The notes under the pieces: generated by a model
Database searches by the model: none
The model's input: the letters and a program-made list of their open reading frames with translations, nothing else
Told to the model about the DNA's origin: nothing
In this document: piece by piece, positions 37,620-45,878 of the stretch
Layout: the number at the start of each line of letters is the position of its first letter
Position numbering within the stretch: position 1 is the stretch's first letter
Assembly (NCBI RefSeq): GCF_042647165.1
Contig: NZ_JBHRUV010000014.1
Length of the DNA stretch: 64,000 nt
From: Camelimonas abortus
GTDB taxonomy: Bacteria > Pseudomonadota > Alphaproteobacteria > Rhizobiales > Beijerinckiaceae
Reading direction: 5' to 3' (one strand)
Translations under genes and position numbers: made by a program

Positions 37620-38767
37620 CGGCCGGCCTCCCCGGTGGCCGGCCGCAGCGTCCGCCCGTCGACGGCGCCGGGCAGCGTCAGCTCCGCCGCCCGCCGGCAG
37701 CGGGCGAGATGGCCGGGCGCGGCGGCGGCGAGCTGCTGCTCCGCCTCACAGCCGGGAGCGGCGTAGCCGCAGCGCTCGCGGAAGCGGCAGCCGGCCGGCA
37801 TCTGGTCCGGCGGCGGCACGCGCCCGGGAATGGACGGCAGCACGCTGCGCCGCGGGCACAGCCCCGGCAGCGAGCGCAGCAGGCCGGAGGTGTAGGGATG
37901 GCGCGGACGGATGAGCGCGTCGTCCACCGGCGCGTCTTCCACCACCTCGCCGGCGTACATGGTGATCATGCGGGTGCAGGTTTCCGCCACCACGCCGAGG
38001 TCGTGGGTGATGAACACCAGGGCTGCGCCGGTGCGCTCGCACAGGTCGCGCAGCAGGTCGGTGATCTGCGCCTGGATGGTGACGTCCAGCGCCGTGGTCG
38101 GTTCGTCGGCGATGATCAGCTTCGGCTCGCAGATCAGCGCCATGGCGATCATCACCCGCTGGCGCATGCCGCCGGACAGCTGGTGGGGATATTCGTCATA
38201 GCGGCGCTCCGGCGCGGGAATGCCCACCTCGGCCAGGGCGGCGATGGCGCGCTCGCGCGCCTCGGCCCGGCTCGCCGGGAAATGCACGCGATAGGCCTCG
38301 GCGATCTGCTCGCCCACGGTGAACACCGGATCGAGCGCCGTCATCGGCTCCTGGAAGATCATGGCCACGTCGCGGCCGCGGATGGCGCGCATGCGCCGCT
38401 GCGACAGCGTCATCAGGTTCTCGCCGGCGAGGCGCGCCTCGCCGGTGACGCGCGCTGTCTGCGGCGGCAGCAGCCGCATGATCGCGAGCCCCGTCACCGA
38501 CTTGCCGCAGCCGCTCTCGCCCACGAGGCCGACGCGCTCGCCGGCGCGGATGGTGAAGCTGACGTTGCGCGTCACCGGCAGCACGCCGGAGCTGGTGATG
38601 AAGGAGACGCCAAGGTCCCGGACCTCCAGCACCGGCGCTGGCGCGGCGCCCGGGCCCGGCGCAGGCGCCGCCATGGCGGCTGCCGGCGGCGGCGCGGCGC
38701 CGGCCGGCGCGGGGCCGGACCTCCGGCCGGGAGAAAAGAACAGTCTGGCGGGAAACAACCCGGTCAT
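37616..38767 (-). CDS. Oligopeptide-type ABC transporter ATP-binding protein (DppD/OppD-like)
   Basis: ATPase of 383 aa and the first gene of the operon. Walker A is GESGCGKSV, the Q-loop MIFQEPMTALDPVF, the signature LSGGMRQR and Walker B IIADEPTTALDVT. The C-terminal domain has PAGCRFRERCGYAAPGC. An N-terminal Pro/Ala-rich extension of about 45 residues precedes the ATPase fold. ATG 38767 is supported by GGGAGG 7 bp upstream. The longer ORF to 38902 has no such site. Confidence 0.92.
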   Translation of the reverse strand: MTGLFPARLFFSPGRRSGPAPAGAAPPPAAAMAAPAPGPGAAPAPVLEVRDLGVSFITSSGVLPVTRNVSFTIRAGERVGLVGESGCGKSVTGLAIMRLLPPQTARVTGEARLAGENLMTLSQRRMRAIRGRDVAMIFQEPMTALDPVFTVGEQIAEAYRVHFPASRAEARERAIAALAEVGIPAPERRYDEYPHQLSGGMRQRVMIAMALICEPKLIIADEPTTALDVTIQAQITDLLRDLCERTGAALVFITHDLGVVAETCTRMITMYAGEVVEDAPVDDALIRPRHPYTSGLLRSLPGLCPRRSVLPSIPGRVPPPDQMPAGCRFRERCGYAAPGCEAEQQLAAAAPGHLARCRRAAELTLPGAVDGRTLRPATGEAGR

Positions 38768-39185
38768 CACAGCCCTCCCGTCCGCATGCGGGCCCCGTCG
38801 TGGGCCCGCGTTCCGGCGGCGACCCGCCACGGGCGCGCAACCCGGCGACGCCGGCGGCGGGCCCCGCGTCCGCAGGCGCGGCGGTCCGCCTCCCGGTCCC
38901 ACGCCCTGCGGCGTTTCTCCCCTGGCGCCGTGCGCCTGTCCTCCGGGCGGAGATTCTTGTCGTTACGTCAGTGTGGCGACGATGAGATCAGATATTTTTT
39001 ATAGGAGATCACAGGATCCCGGCCTGTCAAGGCGCGCCGCCCGCGGCGCATGGGCCGCCGTGGCGCAGGGGCCGGCGCGGGCGGCGCGCCCCGGCGGGCG
39101 GACGCCGGCGCGGGAGCCAGGCCGCACACGCACATGTGTCCTGGGGCGGGCCTTCGCCGCCGTCCGCACGGTTCTCGCGCCCGTG
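38768..39185. other. Regulatory region of the ABC importer/CoA-ligase operon
   Basis: The 418-bp gap between the acidic-linker protein gene and the DppD-like gene has no convincing gene. Its most striking part is an AT-rich island at about 38980-39010 in otherwise very GC-rich DNA, carrying the promoter candidate described separately. The leader from there to the first ATG is about 230 bp. Confidence 0.5.
38991..39030 (-). promoter_or_regulatory. Promoter and possible operator of the importer/CoA-ligase operon
   Basis: On the minus strand TTGACA (39030-39025) is followed at 18-21 bp by overlapping -10-like sequences within CCTATAAAAAATAT. GATC blocks at 39007-39010 and 38987-38990 flank this AT-rich core, giving a loosely symmetrical site suitable for a repressor. 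Spacing of the best TATA match (21 bp) is long, so the exact -10 is uncertain. Confidence 0.45.
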
Positions 39186-40184
39186 CTAGCGCCACAGATA
39201 GAGCGGCGCGGAAAGGCCCAGCTGCACCTGGGGCGCGGGCGACCAGCCCGCCATCAGGCTGAGGGCGAACAGGCGGTTGTCGTCCCGGTCCACGTGTTCG
39301 ATCTCAAGCTGCACATAGGGCGTGGTCACGGGCTTCACGCGCACGTCGGCCACGGCGCTGATCTCGGCTCCTGCGAAATGCTGCGCCCCGGCGGCGACGG
39401 TGACGTTCACCCGCTGCGCCGGCGACCAGTAATAGCCGAGCGAAGCGTCGTACAGCATCCCGATGCGCAGCCGGCTGACCGGCGAGACCGTGCGCGACAC
39501 GCTGAAACTGGCGCTGACGCCGCGTTCGCCCTCGGCGTCCAGCGACCAGTCGAGGTCGAGCCCTCCCGCCCAGGTTGGCGGACGGGTTCCGGCGATGGCC
39601 TGCACCGGGCGGGACAGCGAGCCGTTGACCGAGATCTCCGGCAGCAGCCCCTGCTGCTGCGTCAGGCGGGCGGCGATGCTGACGCTCCAGGAATCGGCGA
39701 GGAAATCCGACCAGGGCTCGGTGAGGGCGCGGGACATGGAGCCGTCGAGCCCGGCGGTGAGGGTCAGGCGCTCGCCGAAGGCGAAGGTGAGGGGGGCGGA
39801 GACATGGACGCCACGGGTCTTCCGCCCGGTGAGCTGGCGCAGCCGCCGCAGGCTGAAGCCGACCGTCGTTCCGGGCGTCGAGCTCCAGCCGCCTTCCAGG
39901 TCCAGGTAGACCGAGCTCAGCCGCAACGGGCCGGTCTCATCCCCCCCGTCATCCTTGCCGTCGTCCTCATCCGCGCCGTCGTCCTCCTCACCCTTGTCGC
40001 CGTCGTCGCCGCCAGCGCGGGCGGGCTGCGCCGCCGCCGGGGGCGGCGCGGGCTCCGCCGCGGCCAGCGCCGGGGCCGCCGCGGCGAGCAGGGCGAGGAG
40101 ACAGGCGAGCGCCGCCGGCGTGAGGCGCGGCGCCCGGCCACGGGCGCCCGGAGCGGTTGCGGATGGCGATGAACGGCGCGGCAA
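39186..40184 (-). CDS. Exported protein with acidic linker and beta-rich (barrel-like) domain
   Basis: Not assigned to a family. About 332 aa from a TTG start at 40184, which has GGGAG 8 bp upstream; the ATG at 40220 lacks a site. A basic N-region and hydrophobic core (ACLLALLAAAAPALAAA) form a signal. Residues about 59-83 are almost only Asp, Glu, Gly and Lys. From about residue 95 there is a run of alternating-pattern strands (VYLDLEGGWSSTPGTTVGFS, YVQLEIEHVDRDDNRLFALS) resembling an outer-membrane barrel of 12-16 strands. The last residues are LYLWR. Location in the outer membrane is inferred. Confidence 0.68.
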   Translation of the reverse strand: MPRRSSPSATAPGARGRAPRLTPAALACLLALLAAAAPALAAAEPAPPPAAAQPARAGGDDGDKGEEDDGADEDDGKDDGGDETGPLRLSSVYLDLEGGWSSTPGTTVGFSLRRLRQLTGRKTRGVHVSAPLTFAFGERLTLTAGLDGSMSRALTEPWSDFLADSWSVSIAARLTQQQGLLPEISVNGSLSRPVQAIAGTRPPTWAGGLDLDWSLDAEGERGVSASFSVSRTVSPVSRLRIGMLYDASLGYYWSPAQRVNVTVAAGAQHFAGAEISAVADVRVKPVTTPYVQLEIEHVDRDDNRLFALSLMAGWSPAPQVQLGLSAPLYLWR

Positions 40185-40261
40185 GCGGTGATCTCCCCGG
40201 GGCGCGGCGGCGCGACGCATGACGGCGAGGATAGCGTGGGCCAGGCCGCCGGCAAGCCGTT

Positions 40262-41110
40262 CTAGGCGGGGGCGCGGCGCGCCTCGCGCATCAGCAGCCC
40301 GCCGCCGGCGAGAAAGCACAGCGAGCCCAGCAGCAGCCAGACGTTCGACTGCCACACCAGCGGCGCCGGCGCCGGCTCCCCCGGCCCGAAGGCGATGATG
40401 GAGGACATCAGGAAGAACACGCAGCCGGCGAGGTTGACCGCCGCCAGCCGCCACGACTCGTCCCGCGGCGCCCAGCGCCACCAGGCGTGGCAGGTCTCGA
40501 TGAAGGCGAGATAGCCCGCGACCAGGAACAGGATGGAGCCGGCGAAGCCTGGCGCCCACACGGCGACGTCCAGCGCCAGCCAGCCGGCCGGCGGGCGGAT
40601 GGCGTCGCCGGTGTTGAAATTGAACGCCACCGTGCCGGCGAACTGGGCGAGGGTGCTGAGCCACCCCGCCTGGCGCGGCCGCCAGCCGATGAGGGCGACG
40701 CGCCGCCCCCTGGCCTCTCCCGGAAACGCCCCGGCGTTGGCCGACTGGAAGTGCTGCAGGTAGCCGGCGATGGTGAAGGGAACCGAACCGGCGAAGAACG
40801 TCAGGTTGATGGCGAGGGGCGACGCCGGCGCCGCGCCGGCCGGAAACAGCGACAGCGCCGCGCCCAGCGCGAACAGCGTCGAGCCGGCGGCGAACAGGAA
40901 GCCGATGAGCCAGTTGAACCAGCGCCGCCGCCATGGCGGCTGCCGCTGCGCCGCGACGCCGCGGTCCGCCGGGGAGAGCCCCTTGCGGTGGTCGCGCGCG
41001 CGCCACACCAGCCGCCGGCCACGCCGTATGAAGACATGCAGCGTGACGAACGGCCATGGGCCGAGGCGCAGCGCGCGGCTCTCGCGGCCGCCAGCGGGGC
41101 GGTCCGTCAT
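40262..41110 (-). CDS. Six-helix inner-membrane protein, YrhK-like
   Basis: Integral membrane protein of 282 aa. A basic N-terminal region (to about residue 63) is followed by six predicted helices, in two similar halves: FLFAAGSTLFALGAALSLFP ... TIAGYLQHFQ and SILFLVAGYLAFIETCHAWW ... LLLGSLCFLAGGGLLM. The pattern resembles the YrhK-like domain of unknown function. It sits between the acidic-linker protein and the amide hydrolase on the same strand, 10 bp from the latter. Confidence 0.7.
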   Translation of the reverse strand: MTDRPAGGRESRALRLGPWPFVTLHVFIRRGRRLVWRARDHRKGLSPADRGVAAQRQPPWRRRWFNWLIGFLFAAGSTLFALGAALSLFPAGAAPASPLAINLTFFAGSVPFTIAGYLQHFQSANAGAFPGEARGRRVALIGWRPRQAGWLSTLAQFAGTVAFNFNTGDAIRPPAGWLALDVAVWAPGFAGSILFLVAGYLAFIETCHAWWRWAPRDESWRLAAVNLAGCVFFLMSSIIAFGPGEPAPAPLVWQSNVWLLLGSLCFLAGGGLLMREARRAPA

Positions 41111-41120
41111 CGGCCGTGCG

Positions 41121-42233
41121 TCAGGGCGCGGCGGCGCGCAGCGCCGCGGTGACGTCGCCGGCCGCCTGCGCCAGTTTCGCCAGCGGAATGACCCGCGGCC
41201 CGTCCGCGCCCGCCAGCGCAGCCAGATCGATGTGGAAGAAATTCATGCCGGCGTAGTCGCGCACGAAGAACAGCGTGCGGGTGAGGTCGCTGAGGCTGGT
41301 CCAGGAGGTGAATTCGGTGGCGTAGGGCTTGCCGGATTTCTCCGCCAGGCCAGGCACCTCCATGTGGCCGCCGCCGCCCTGCTCGGGATAGTCGATGGAG
41401 ACGCCGCGCGGCCGGTCGAAATTGTTCATGATGTGGGCGAGGGCGCGCACGGCGCCGTCCGGATCGTCCGCCTTTTCGGTGAACTGGGCGTAATAGACGG
41501 CGCGCACGAAGCGCCCCACCGAGGTGGAGGAGGAAGGCAGCCCGGCGGTGGCGACGCCCGAATCAGGCTGGCGCGCCTGCAGCCTGCCGAACACGGCGCT
41601 GGAGCGGTCCACGTTGCTGAGGAAGGTGTAGTTGTTCAGGTTGGTGAGGTGCCAGTCGAAGGAAGGACCGTTGGTCATGACGCCGACCGGATTGTCGAAC
41701 AGCTTCATGACGCCGCGGTTGAACTCGATCACCAGCGAGGCGCCGCTGCGGTCGTGCGCCACATAGTGGAAGGGCGAGACGGCGCCGCCCAGCAGCGCCA
41801 GCGGCTCCAGCGCCACCGGCTGCTTCTCCAGCGCCGCGCGCACCTCCGCCACGGTGGTGAAGCTGCCGAGAATCCAGCCGCCGAGATCAGAGGCCGAGAG
41901 CACCGCCGTGGTCACGTCCACGGACTGCCGCCCGCCGGCGGCCGGATAGGAGAGCACGCTGAAGGTGAGGCCCGCGTCGTTGAGGCCCTCGATCACCTTC
42001 AGGTCGTCCGGGCCGAGCGGCTTCTCCGCCGTCGGCAGCCGGCCCGGCATGGTGATGGCGATGATGTCATGGGCGCGCTCGAAGGTCACCGGCGGATGGC
42101 CGCCCACCTGCGACACGCAGCGCGCTCCCCTGGGGAAGAAGGCGACCTGGTAAGGCAGCGACACCGTCAGCTCCAGCGTCCTGCCGAAATAGGGGCGCCC
42201 GGCGGCGTCCGTATAAAGCAGCGAGGTGCACAT
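41121..42233 (-). CDS. Linear amide C-N hydrolase, choloylglycine hydrolase/penicillin V acylase family
   Basis: N-terminal-nucleophile hydrolase of 370 aa. After removal of Met the catalytic Cys2 (MCTSLLY) becomes N-terminal. Arg18 lies in FGRTLEL, and the Asn of VMTNGPSFDWHL is the expected oxyanion residue. The family cleaves bile salts, penicillin V or N-acyl homoserine lactones; the substrate is undetermined. No signal peptide is present, so the enzyme is probably cytoplasmic, unlike the exported Gram-negative acylases. It is divergent from the efflux operon beginning at 42597 and heads a three-gene minus-strand group. Confidence 0.9.
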   Translation of the reverse strand: MCTSLLYTDAAGRPYFGRTLELTVSLPYQVAFFPRGARCVSQVGGHPPVTFERAHDIIAITMPGRLPTAEKPLGPDDLKVIEGLNDAGLTFSVLSYPAAGGRQSVDVTTAVLSASDLGGWILGSFTTVAEVRAALEKQPVALEPLALLGGAVSPFHYVAHDRSGASLVIEFNRGVMKLFDNPVGVMTNGPSFDWHLTNLNNYTFLSNVDRSSAVFGRLQARQPDSGVATAGLPSSSTSVGRFVRAVYYAQFTEKADDPDGAVRALAHIMNNFDRPRGVSIDYPEQGGGGHMEVPGLAEKSGKPYATEFTSWTSLSDLTRTLFFVRDYAGMNFFHIDLAALAGADGPRVIPLAKLAQAAGDVTAALRAAAP

Positions 42234-42596
42234 CGCTTCCCTCTCCCTGCCGCTGTGAATGATCCGCCCCGCCCTGCGGCGCGGGCGCGCGACGTTCGCG
42301 CCGTGCCGGCGCGGTTCCCGATTAGCAGACCGGCGCCGGCGTTGAAATGCGCTCCCGGGCGGGGCGCCGAATTTTTCCGCCGTCTCGCCGGGCGCCCTGC
42401 AACATGTTTGCGCCGGTTTGCGCGGGCATGGGCGCGGACGCCGCGCGTTTACGCCGCTTTTGATTTCGGCCAGGCTTGCCGGCGGGGTACGTTTTATTTA
42501 CGTCTCGACGGCCGGGGCGGGGCCGCGCCCGGCTGCGCGGCGTCAGGCGAGGCGCGGGAGCGTACGCACGCGTTGGGGCGCAGAAGGAGGCTCAGG
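42234..42596. other. Divergent region between the amide hydrolase and the efflux operon
   Basis: This 363-bp gap has no gene. It contains an AT-richer stretch at about 42450-42505, including ACGT-TTTATTT-ACGT (42489-42503), which could be a promoter or regulator site for the efflux operon. No consensus -35/-10 pair with proper spacing was found, and no divergent regulator gene is present. Confidence 0.4.
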
Positions 42597-42908
42597 GTGG
42601 CGCGCAGACTTTCGGGGGCCCGGATCATCCGGGGCGGCCTCGGCGGAACGGCCTGCGCCGGCGCGGCGCTGGCCGGCGGCTGCGCCGCGTCCGGCGCGAC
42701 GTTCGGCGCGCCGGCCCTGCCGCTGTTCAACGCATTTTTCCCGGCCTGGCTCCTGTGCGCCTTCTGCGGCGTCATCGGCGCCGCGCTGACGCGCGTCGTC
42801 TTTGTCCGCGCCGGCCTTGACGACATCCTGCCGGCCCGTCTGCCGGTCTATGTCGCCGTCGCCGTCATTATCGGCCTTCTCGTTTCGTGGTTCGGTTTCG
42901 GCAGGTGA
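42597..42908 (+). CDS. ytcA: YtcA-like small membrane lipoprotein
   Basis: Protein of 103 aa with a lipobox LAGGC near residues 25-29 and two hydrophobic segments. It resembles E. coli YtcA in the block PLFNAFFPAWLLCAFCGVIG followed by a second helix, and in its position before mdtN. Start is GTG at 42597 with AAGGAGG 6 bp upstream. The MdtN gene begins 2 bp after its stop. The role of YtcA is unknown; an accessory to the MdtNOP pump is inferred from gene order. Confidence 0.75.
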   Translation: MARRLSGARIIRGGLGGTACAGAALAGGCAASGATFGAPALPLFNAFFPAWLLCAFCGVIGAALTRVVFVRAGLDDILPARLPVYVAVAVIIGLLVSWFGFGR

Positions 42909-42910
42909 AC

Positions 42911-43960
42911 ATGGACGACGTCAGCAGGCGGCGGCAGGGCAGGTTTTTCGGCGTCGTCGCCAGCGTCATCATCATTGCGGTGGCGGCGGTCATGGTCTGG
43001 CGATTCGTGCAGCGCGCCGGTCACAACCCGCTGTCGCAGGAAGCCACGCTCAGCGCCGAATCCATACCCGTCTCGGCCAGCGTCGCCGGCCGCATCGCGG
43101 TCATGAACGTCTCCGCCAACCAGGCGGTGAAGAAGGGCGACCTGCTGTTCGCCCTTGATCCGGAGCCCTACCGCCTCGCCCGCGACCAGGCCGCCGCTGA
43201 CCTGCGCATGGCCGAGGCCGCGCTCGCCGACAGGCGCCGCGCCGTGGCGGCGGAGCAGTCCAACGCCGTCATCGCCGGAGAGCAGATCGCCCGCGCCCGC
43301 AACAACCTCGCCCTCGCGACCCAGACCCTGGCCCGGCTCGAGGCGCTGCGTCCCAAAGGCTATGTCAGCGCCCAGGAGGTCGACTCCGCCCGCACCGTGA
43401 AACAGGACGCCGAGGTGAGCCTGCGCCAGGCGGAGCGCCAGAAGGAGGCCGCCGACGCCCTCGTGGGCGGCCTGGCCGCCGCCGAGGCGCTGGTGGAGGC
43501 CCGCCGCGCCGCCCTTGCCCTCGCCGAGCGCGCTCTCGCCAACACCGAGGTGCGCGCGCCCTTCGACGGCAAGGTCTCGGCGCTCACCGCCGGCGTCGGG
43601 GAATATGTGCTGCCCGGCCAGTCGGCCTTCATGCTGATCAACACCGCCGCCTGGTACGCCGTCGCCCCCTTCGTGGAGACCGAGCTCTCCGCCATTTCCG
43701 TGGGCGCCTGCGCCACCGTCTACGCCCTGGCCGACCGCACGGTTCCCATCCGCGGCGTGGTGGAGAGCATCAGCTGGGGCGTCGCTTCCGAGAGCGTCAT
43801 CAACATTCCGCGCTCGCTGCCGGTGTCGCCGAAGAGTCTCGACTGGGTGCGCATCGCCCAGCGCTTTCCGGTGCGCATCCGCCTGATCGATCCGCCTGAC
43901 CGGCTGATGCGCGTCGGCGCCTCGGCCACCGCCACGGTGCACCATGGCCAACGCTGCTGA
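42911..43960 (+). CDS. mdtN: Efflux periplasmic adaptor (MdtN/HlyD family)
   Basis: Membrane-fusion protein of 349 aa linking inner-membrane pump and outer-membrane channel. One N-terminal helix (VVASVIIIAVAAVMVWRFV, about 16-34), the lipoyl half-motifs VSASVAGRIAVMNVSANQAV and LANTEVRAPFDGKVSALTAG, and a long Ala/Arg/Glu-rich coiled-coil hairpin between them. It overlaps the next gene by 17 bp. In E. coli MdtN-MdtO-MdtP exports sulfa drugs and other compounds. Confidence 0.92.
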   Translation: MDDVSRRRQGRFFGVVASVIIIAVAAVMVWRFVQRAGHNPLSQEATLSAESIPVSASVAGRIAVMNVSANQAVKKGDLLFALDPEPYRLARDQAAADLRMAEAALADRRRAVAAEQSNAVIAGEQIARARNNLALATQTLARLEALRPKGYVSAQEVDSARTVKQDAEVSLRQAERQKEAADALVGGLAAAEALVEARRAALALAERALANTEVRAPFDGKVSALTAGVGEYVLPGQSAFMLINTAAWYAVAPFVETELSAISVGACATVYALADRTVPIRGVVESISWGVASESVINIPRSLPVSPKSLDWVRIAQRFPVRIRLIDPPDRLMRVGASATATVHHGQRC

Positions 43961-45878
43961 CGCCCCCCTGCGGATGATCGGCCAGCAGATCTGGGCCGAT
44001 CTCCAGCCGTTCGAGGGGCGCCTGGCCCTCACCTGGCGCGTGGCGCTGCTGTGCGCGCTGGCGGCCGGCACGGCGATGATGCACCGGCTGCCGGAATCGG
44101 CCATCAGCTGTTACCTCATCATCTTCCTGATGCGCCCCAACGCCGCCGAATGCGTCATCCAGGCGCTGGGGCTGATCGTGCTGGCGACGCTGCTGGTGCT
44201 GGGGCTGGCGCCGGTGATCCAGGCGCTGGCGGAGGCGCCGCTGCTGCGCATCGTGACGATCGCCGCCGCCTCCTTCGTCTTCCTGTGGCTGGGCTCGGCC
44301 TCGCAGCTCGGCGAGATCGGCTCGATCATCGGCCTCGTCATCGCCTTCATCCTCACCATGGTGGACCTGATCCCGGTGGGGGAGATCGCCACCCGCGGCC
44401 TGCTCTACGCCTGGGCCATGGCCTGCATGCCCATGGCGTGGATGGCGGGGTTCTGCCTCGTGCTGGGAACGGGGCCGCATACGCTGGTGCGGCGCACCGT
44501 CGCCCGGCGGCTGGAGGCGGCGGCGGCGCTGCTGGCCCATGGCGACCGCCGCCCCGCCCTGGAGCTGGCCGCCGAAGGCCAGACCGAGGTGGACAAGCGC
44601 ATGATGATGGCGCAGCTGCTGCACACCGCGCCGAAGGCGGAGACGCAGTGGCTGGGCGGCGCGGCGGCGAGCGCCTGGCGGGCGCTGTTCGCCGCCGGCG
44701 CCCTCGCCGGCGACGTGAGCCAGGCGACGCGCGAGGCGCTGGCCCGCCAGTGCCTCGCCGCCGCGGCGGCCGTGCGCGCCGGGCGCCGGCCGGAGCCGCC
44801 GGCGCCGGACGCCGGCGCGGACGCGCAGGCGAAAGACCATCCGGCCCTCGCCGTCCTGCGCGCCATGCTCGCCGGCCTCTCCCGGCCGGACGGCGGCAGC
44901 GTGGCGCGGCCGGCCAGGGTTCCGCTGCTTGCGCCGGACGCCTTCACCAATCCCGAGCACCAGCAGTTCGCGCTCAAGACCACCGCCGCGGCGCTGCTGG
45001 CCTATTTCACCTATTCGCTGCTCGCCTGGGAGGGCATCGCCACGGCCATGGTCACCTGTTACGTGGCCTCGCTCGGCACCACTGGCGAAACCACCCACAA
45101 GCTCACGCTGCGCATTTGCGGCTGCCTCATCGGCGCGGCCATGGGGGTGGGGGCGATCATGTTCGTCATACCCCATCTCACCTCCGTGGGCGGGCTGATG
45201 GCGCTGGTGTTCCTCGCCATCCTGCCGGCCGTCTGGGTGGCGGCGGGATCGGAGCGCATCTCCTATGGCGGCGTGCAGATCGGCCTCGCCTTCCTGCTGA
45301 CGGTTCTGGGCGGCTTCCGGCCGGACACCAGCATGAGCGCCGCCAGCGACCGCATCATCGGCATCCTGCTCGGCAACACGATGGTGTTCGTGATGTTCAC
45401 CAACTTCTGGCCGAAGAGCGCGGTGGTGGAGGTGCGCCGGCAGCTGGCGGAGGCGCTGCGGGCGCTGGCGCGCGTGGCCGCCGCCGCGCCGGGCTCCCGC
45501 GACGCCATGGTGAACGACATCGCCACGGCCACCACCATGACCGGCAAGGCCCGTTACGCCCTCGACATGACGCCCTTTGAGCCCCACGGCCTGCGGCCGG
45601 CCGCCGCCGAACTGCGCCCGCTTTACGGCGTGGTGAACGAAATCGCCGCCATCCTGCCCGCCATCGTGTTCAGCCCGGAGCGTCTGGACGCCGTCGCGCG
45701 CCGCCTCGACGCCGCGGCGGAGCGTCTTGAGGCCGCCGCGCCGCCGGTGGGCGCGCGCCGCACCGGACAGACCCCGGCCCCGCCCCCGGACGGAGCGCCG
45801 CCGGCCGGGCCGGCCCCCGCCGACATCGACGCCAGGGCGACGCGCATCGGCCTGCTGGCCGCGGGAGGCGCCGCATGA
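43944..45878 (+). CDS. mdtO: FUSC-family efflux pump inner-membrane protein (MdtO-like)
   Basis: Inner-membrane protein of 644 aa in the fusaric-acid-resistance/aromatic-acid exporter family. An N-terminal helical bundle (about residues 30-160), a cytoplasmic domain, a second helical bundle (about 350-500: TTAAALLAYFTYSLLAWEGI, TTGETTHKLTLRICGCLIG) and a C-terminal helical tail. Size and layout match E. coli MdtO. The start lies inside the mdtN 3' end and the stop overlaps the next start (ATGA). The last 50 residues are Pro/Ala-rich. Confidence 0.92.
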   Translation: MANAADAPLRMIGQQIWADLQPFEGRLALTWRVALLCALAAGTAMMHRLPESAISCYLIIFLMRPNAAECVIQALGLIVLATLLVLGLAPVIQALAEAPLLRIVTIAAASFVFLWLGSASQLGEIGSIIGLVIAFILTMVDLIPVGEIATRGLLYAWAMACMPMAWMAGFCLVLGTGPHTLVRRTVARRLEAAAALLAHGDRRPALELAAEGQTEVDKRMMMAQLLHTAPKAETQWLGGAAASAWRALFAAGALAGDVSQATREALARQCLAAAAAVRAGRRPEPPAPDAGADAQAKDHPALAVLRAMLAGLSRPDGGSVARPARVPLLAPDAFTNPEHQQFALKTTAAALLAYFTYSLLAWEGIATAMVTCYVASLGTTGETTHKLTLRICGCLIGAAMGVGAIMFVIPHLTSVGGLMALVFLAILPAVWVAAGSERISYGGVQIGLAFLLTVLGGFRPDTSMSAASDRIIGILLGNTMVFVMFTNFWPKSAVVEVRRQLAEALRALARVAAAAPGSRDAMVNDIATATTMTGKARYALDMTPFEPHGLRPAAAELRPLYGVVNEIAAILPAIVFSPERLDAVARRLDAAAERLEAAAPPVGARRTGQTPAPPPDGAPPAGPAPADIDARATRIGLLAAGGAA

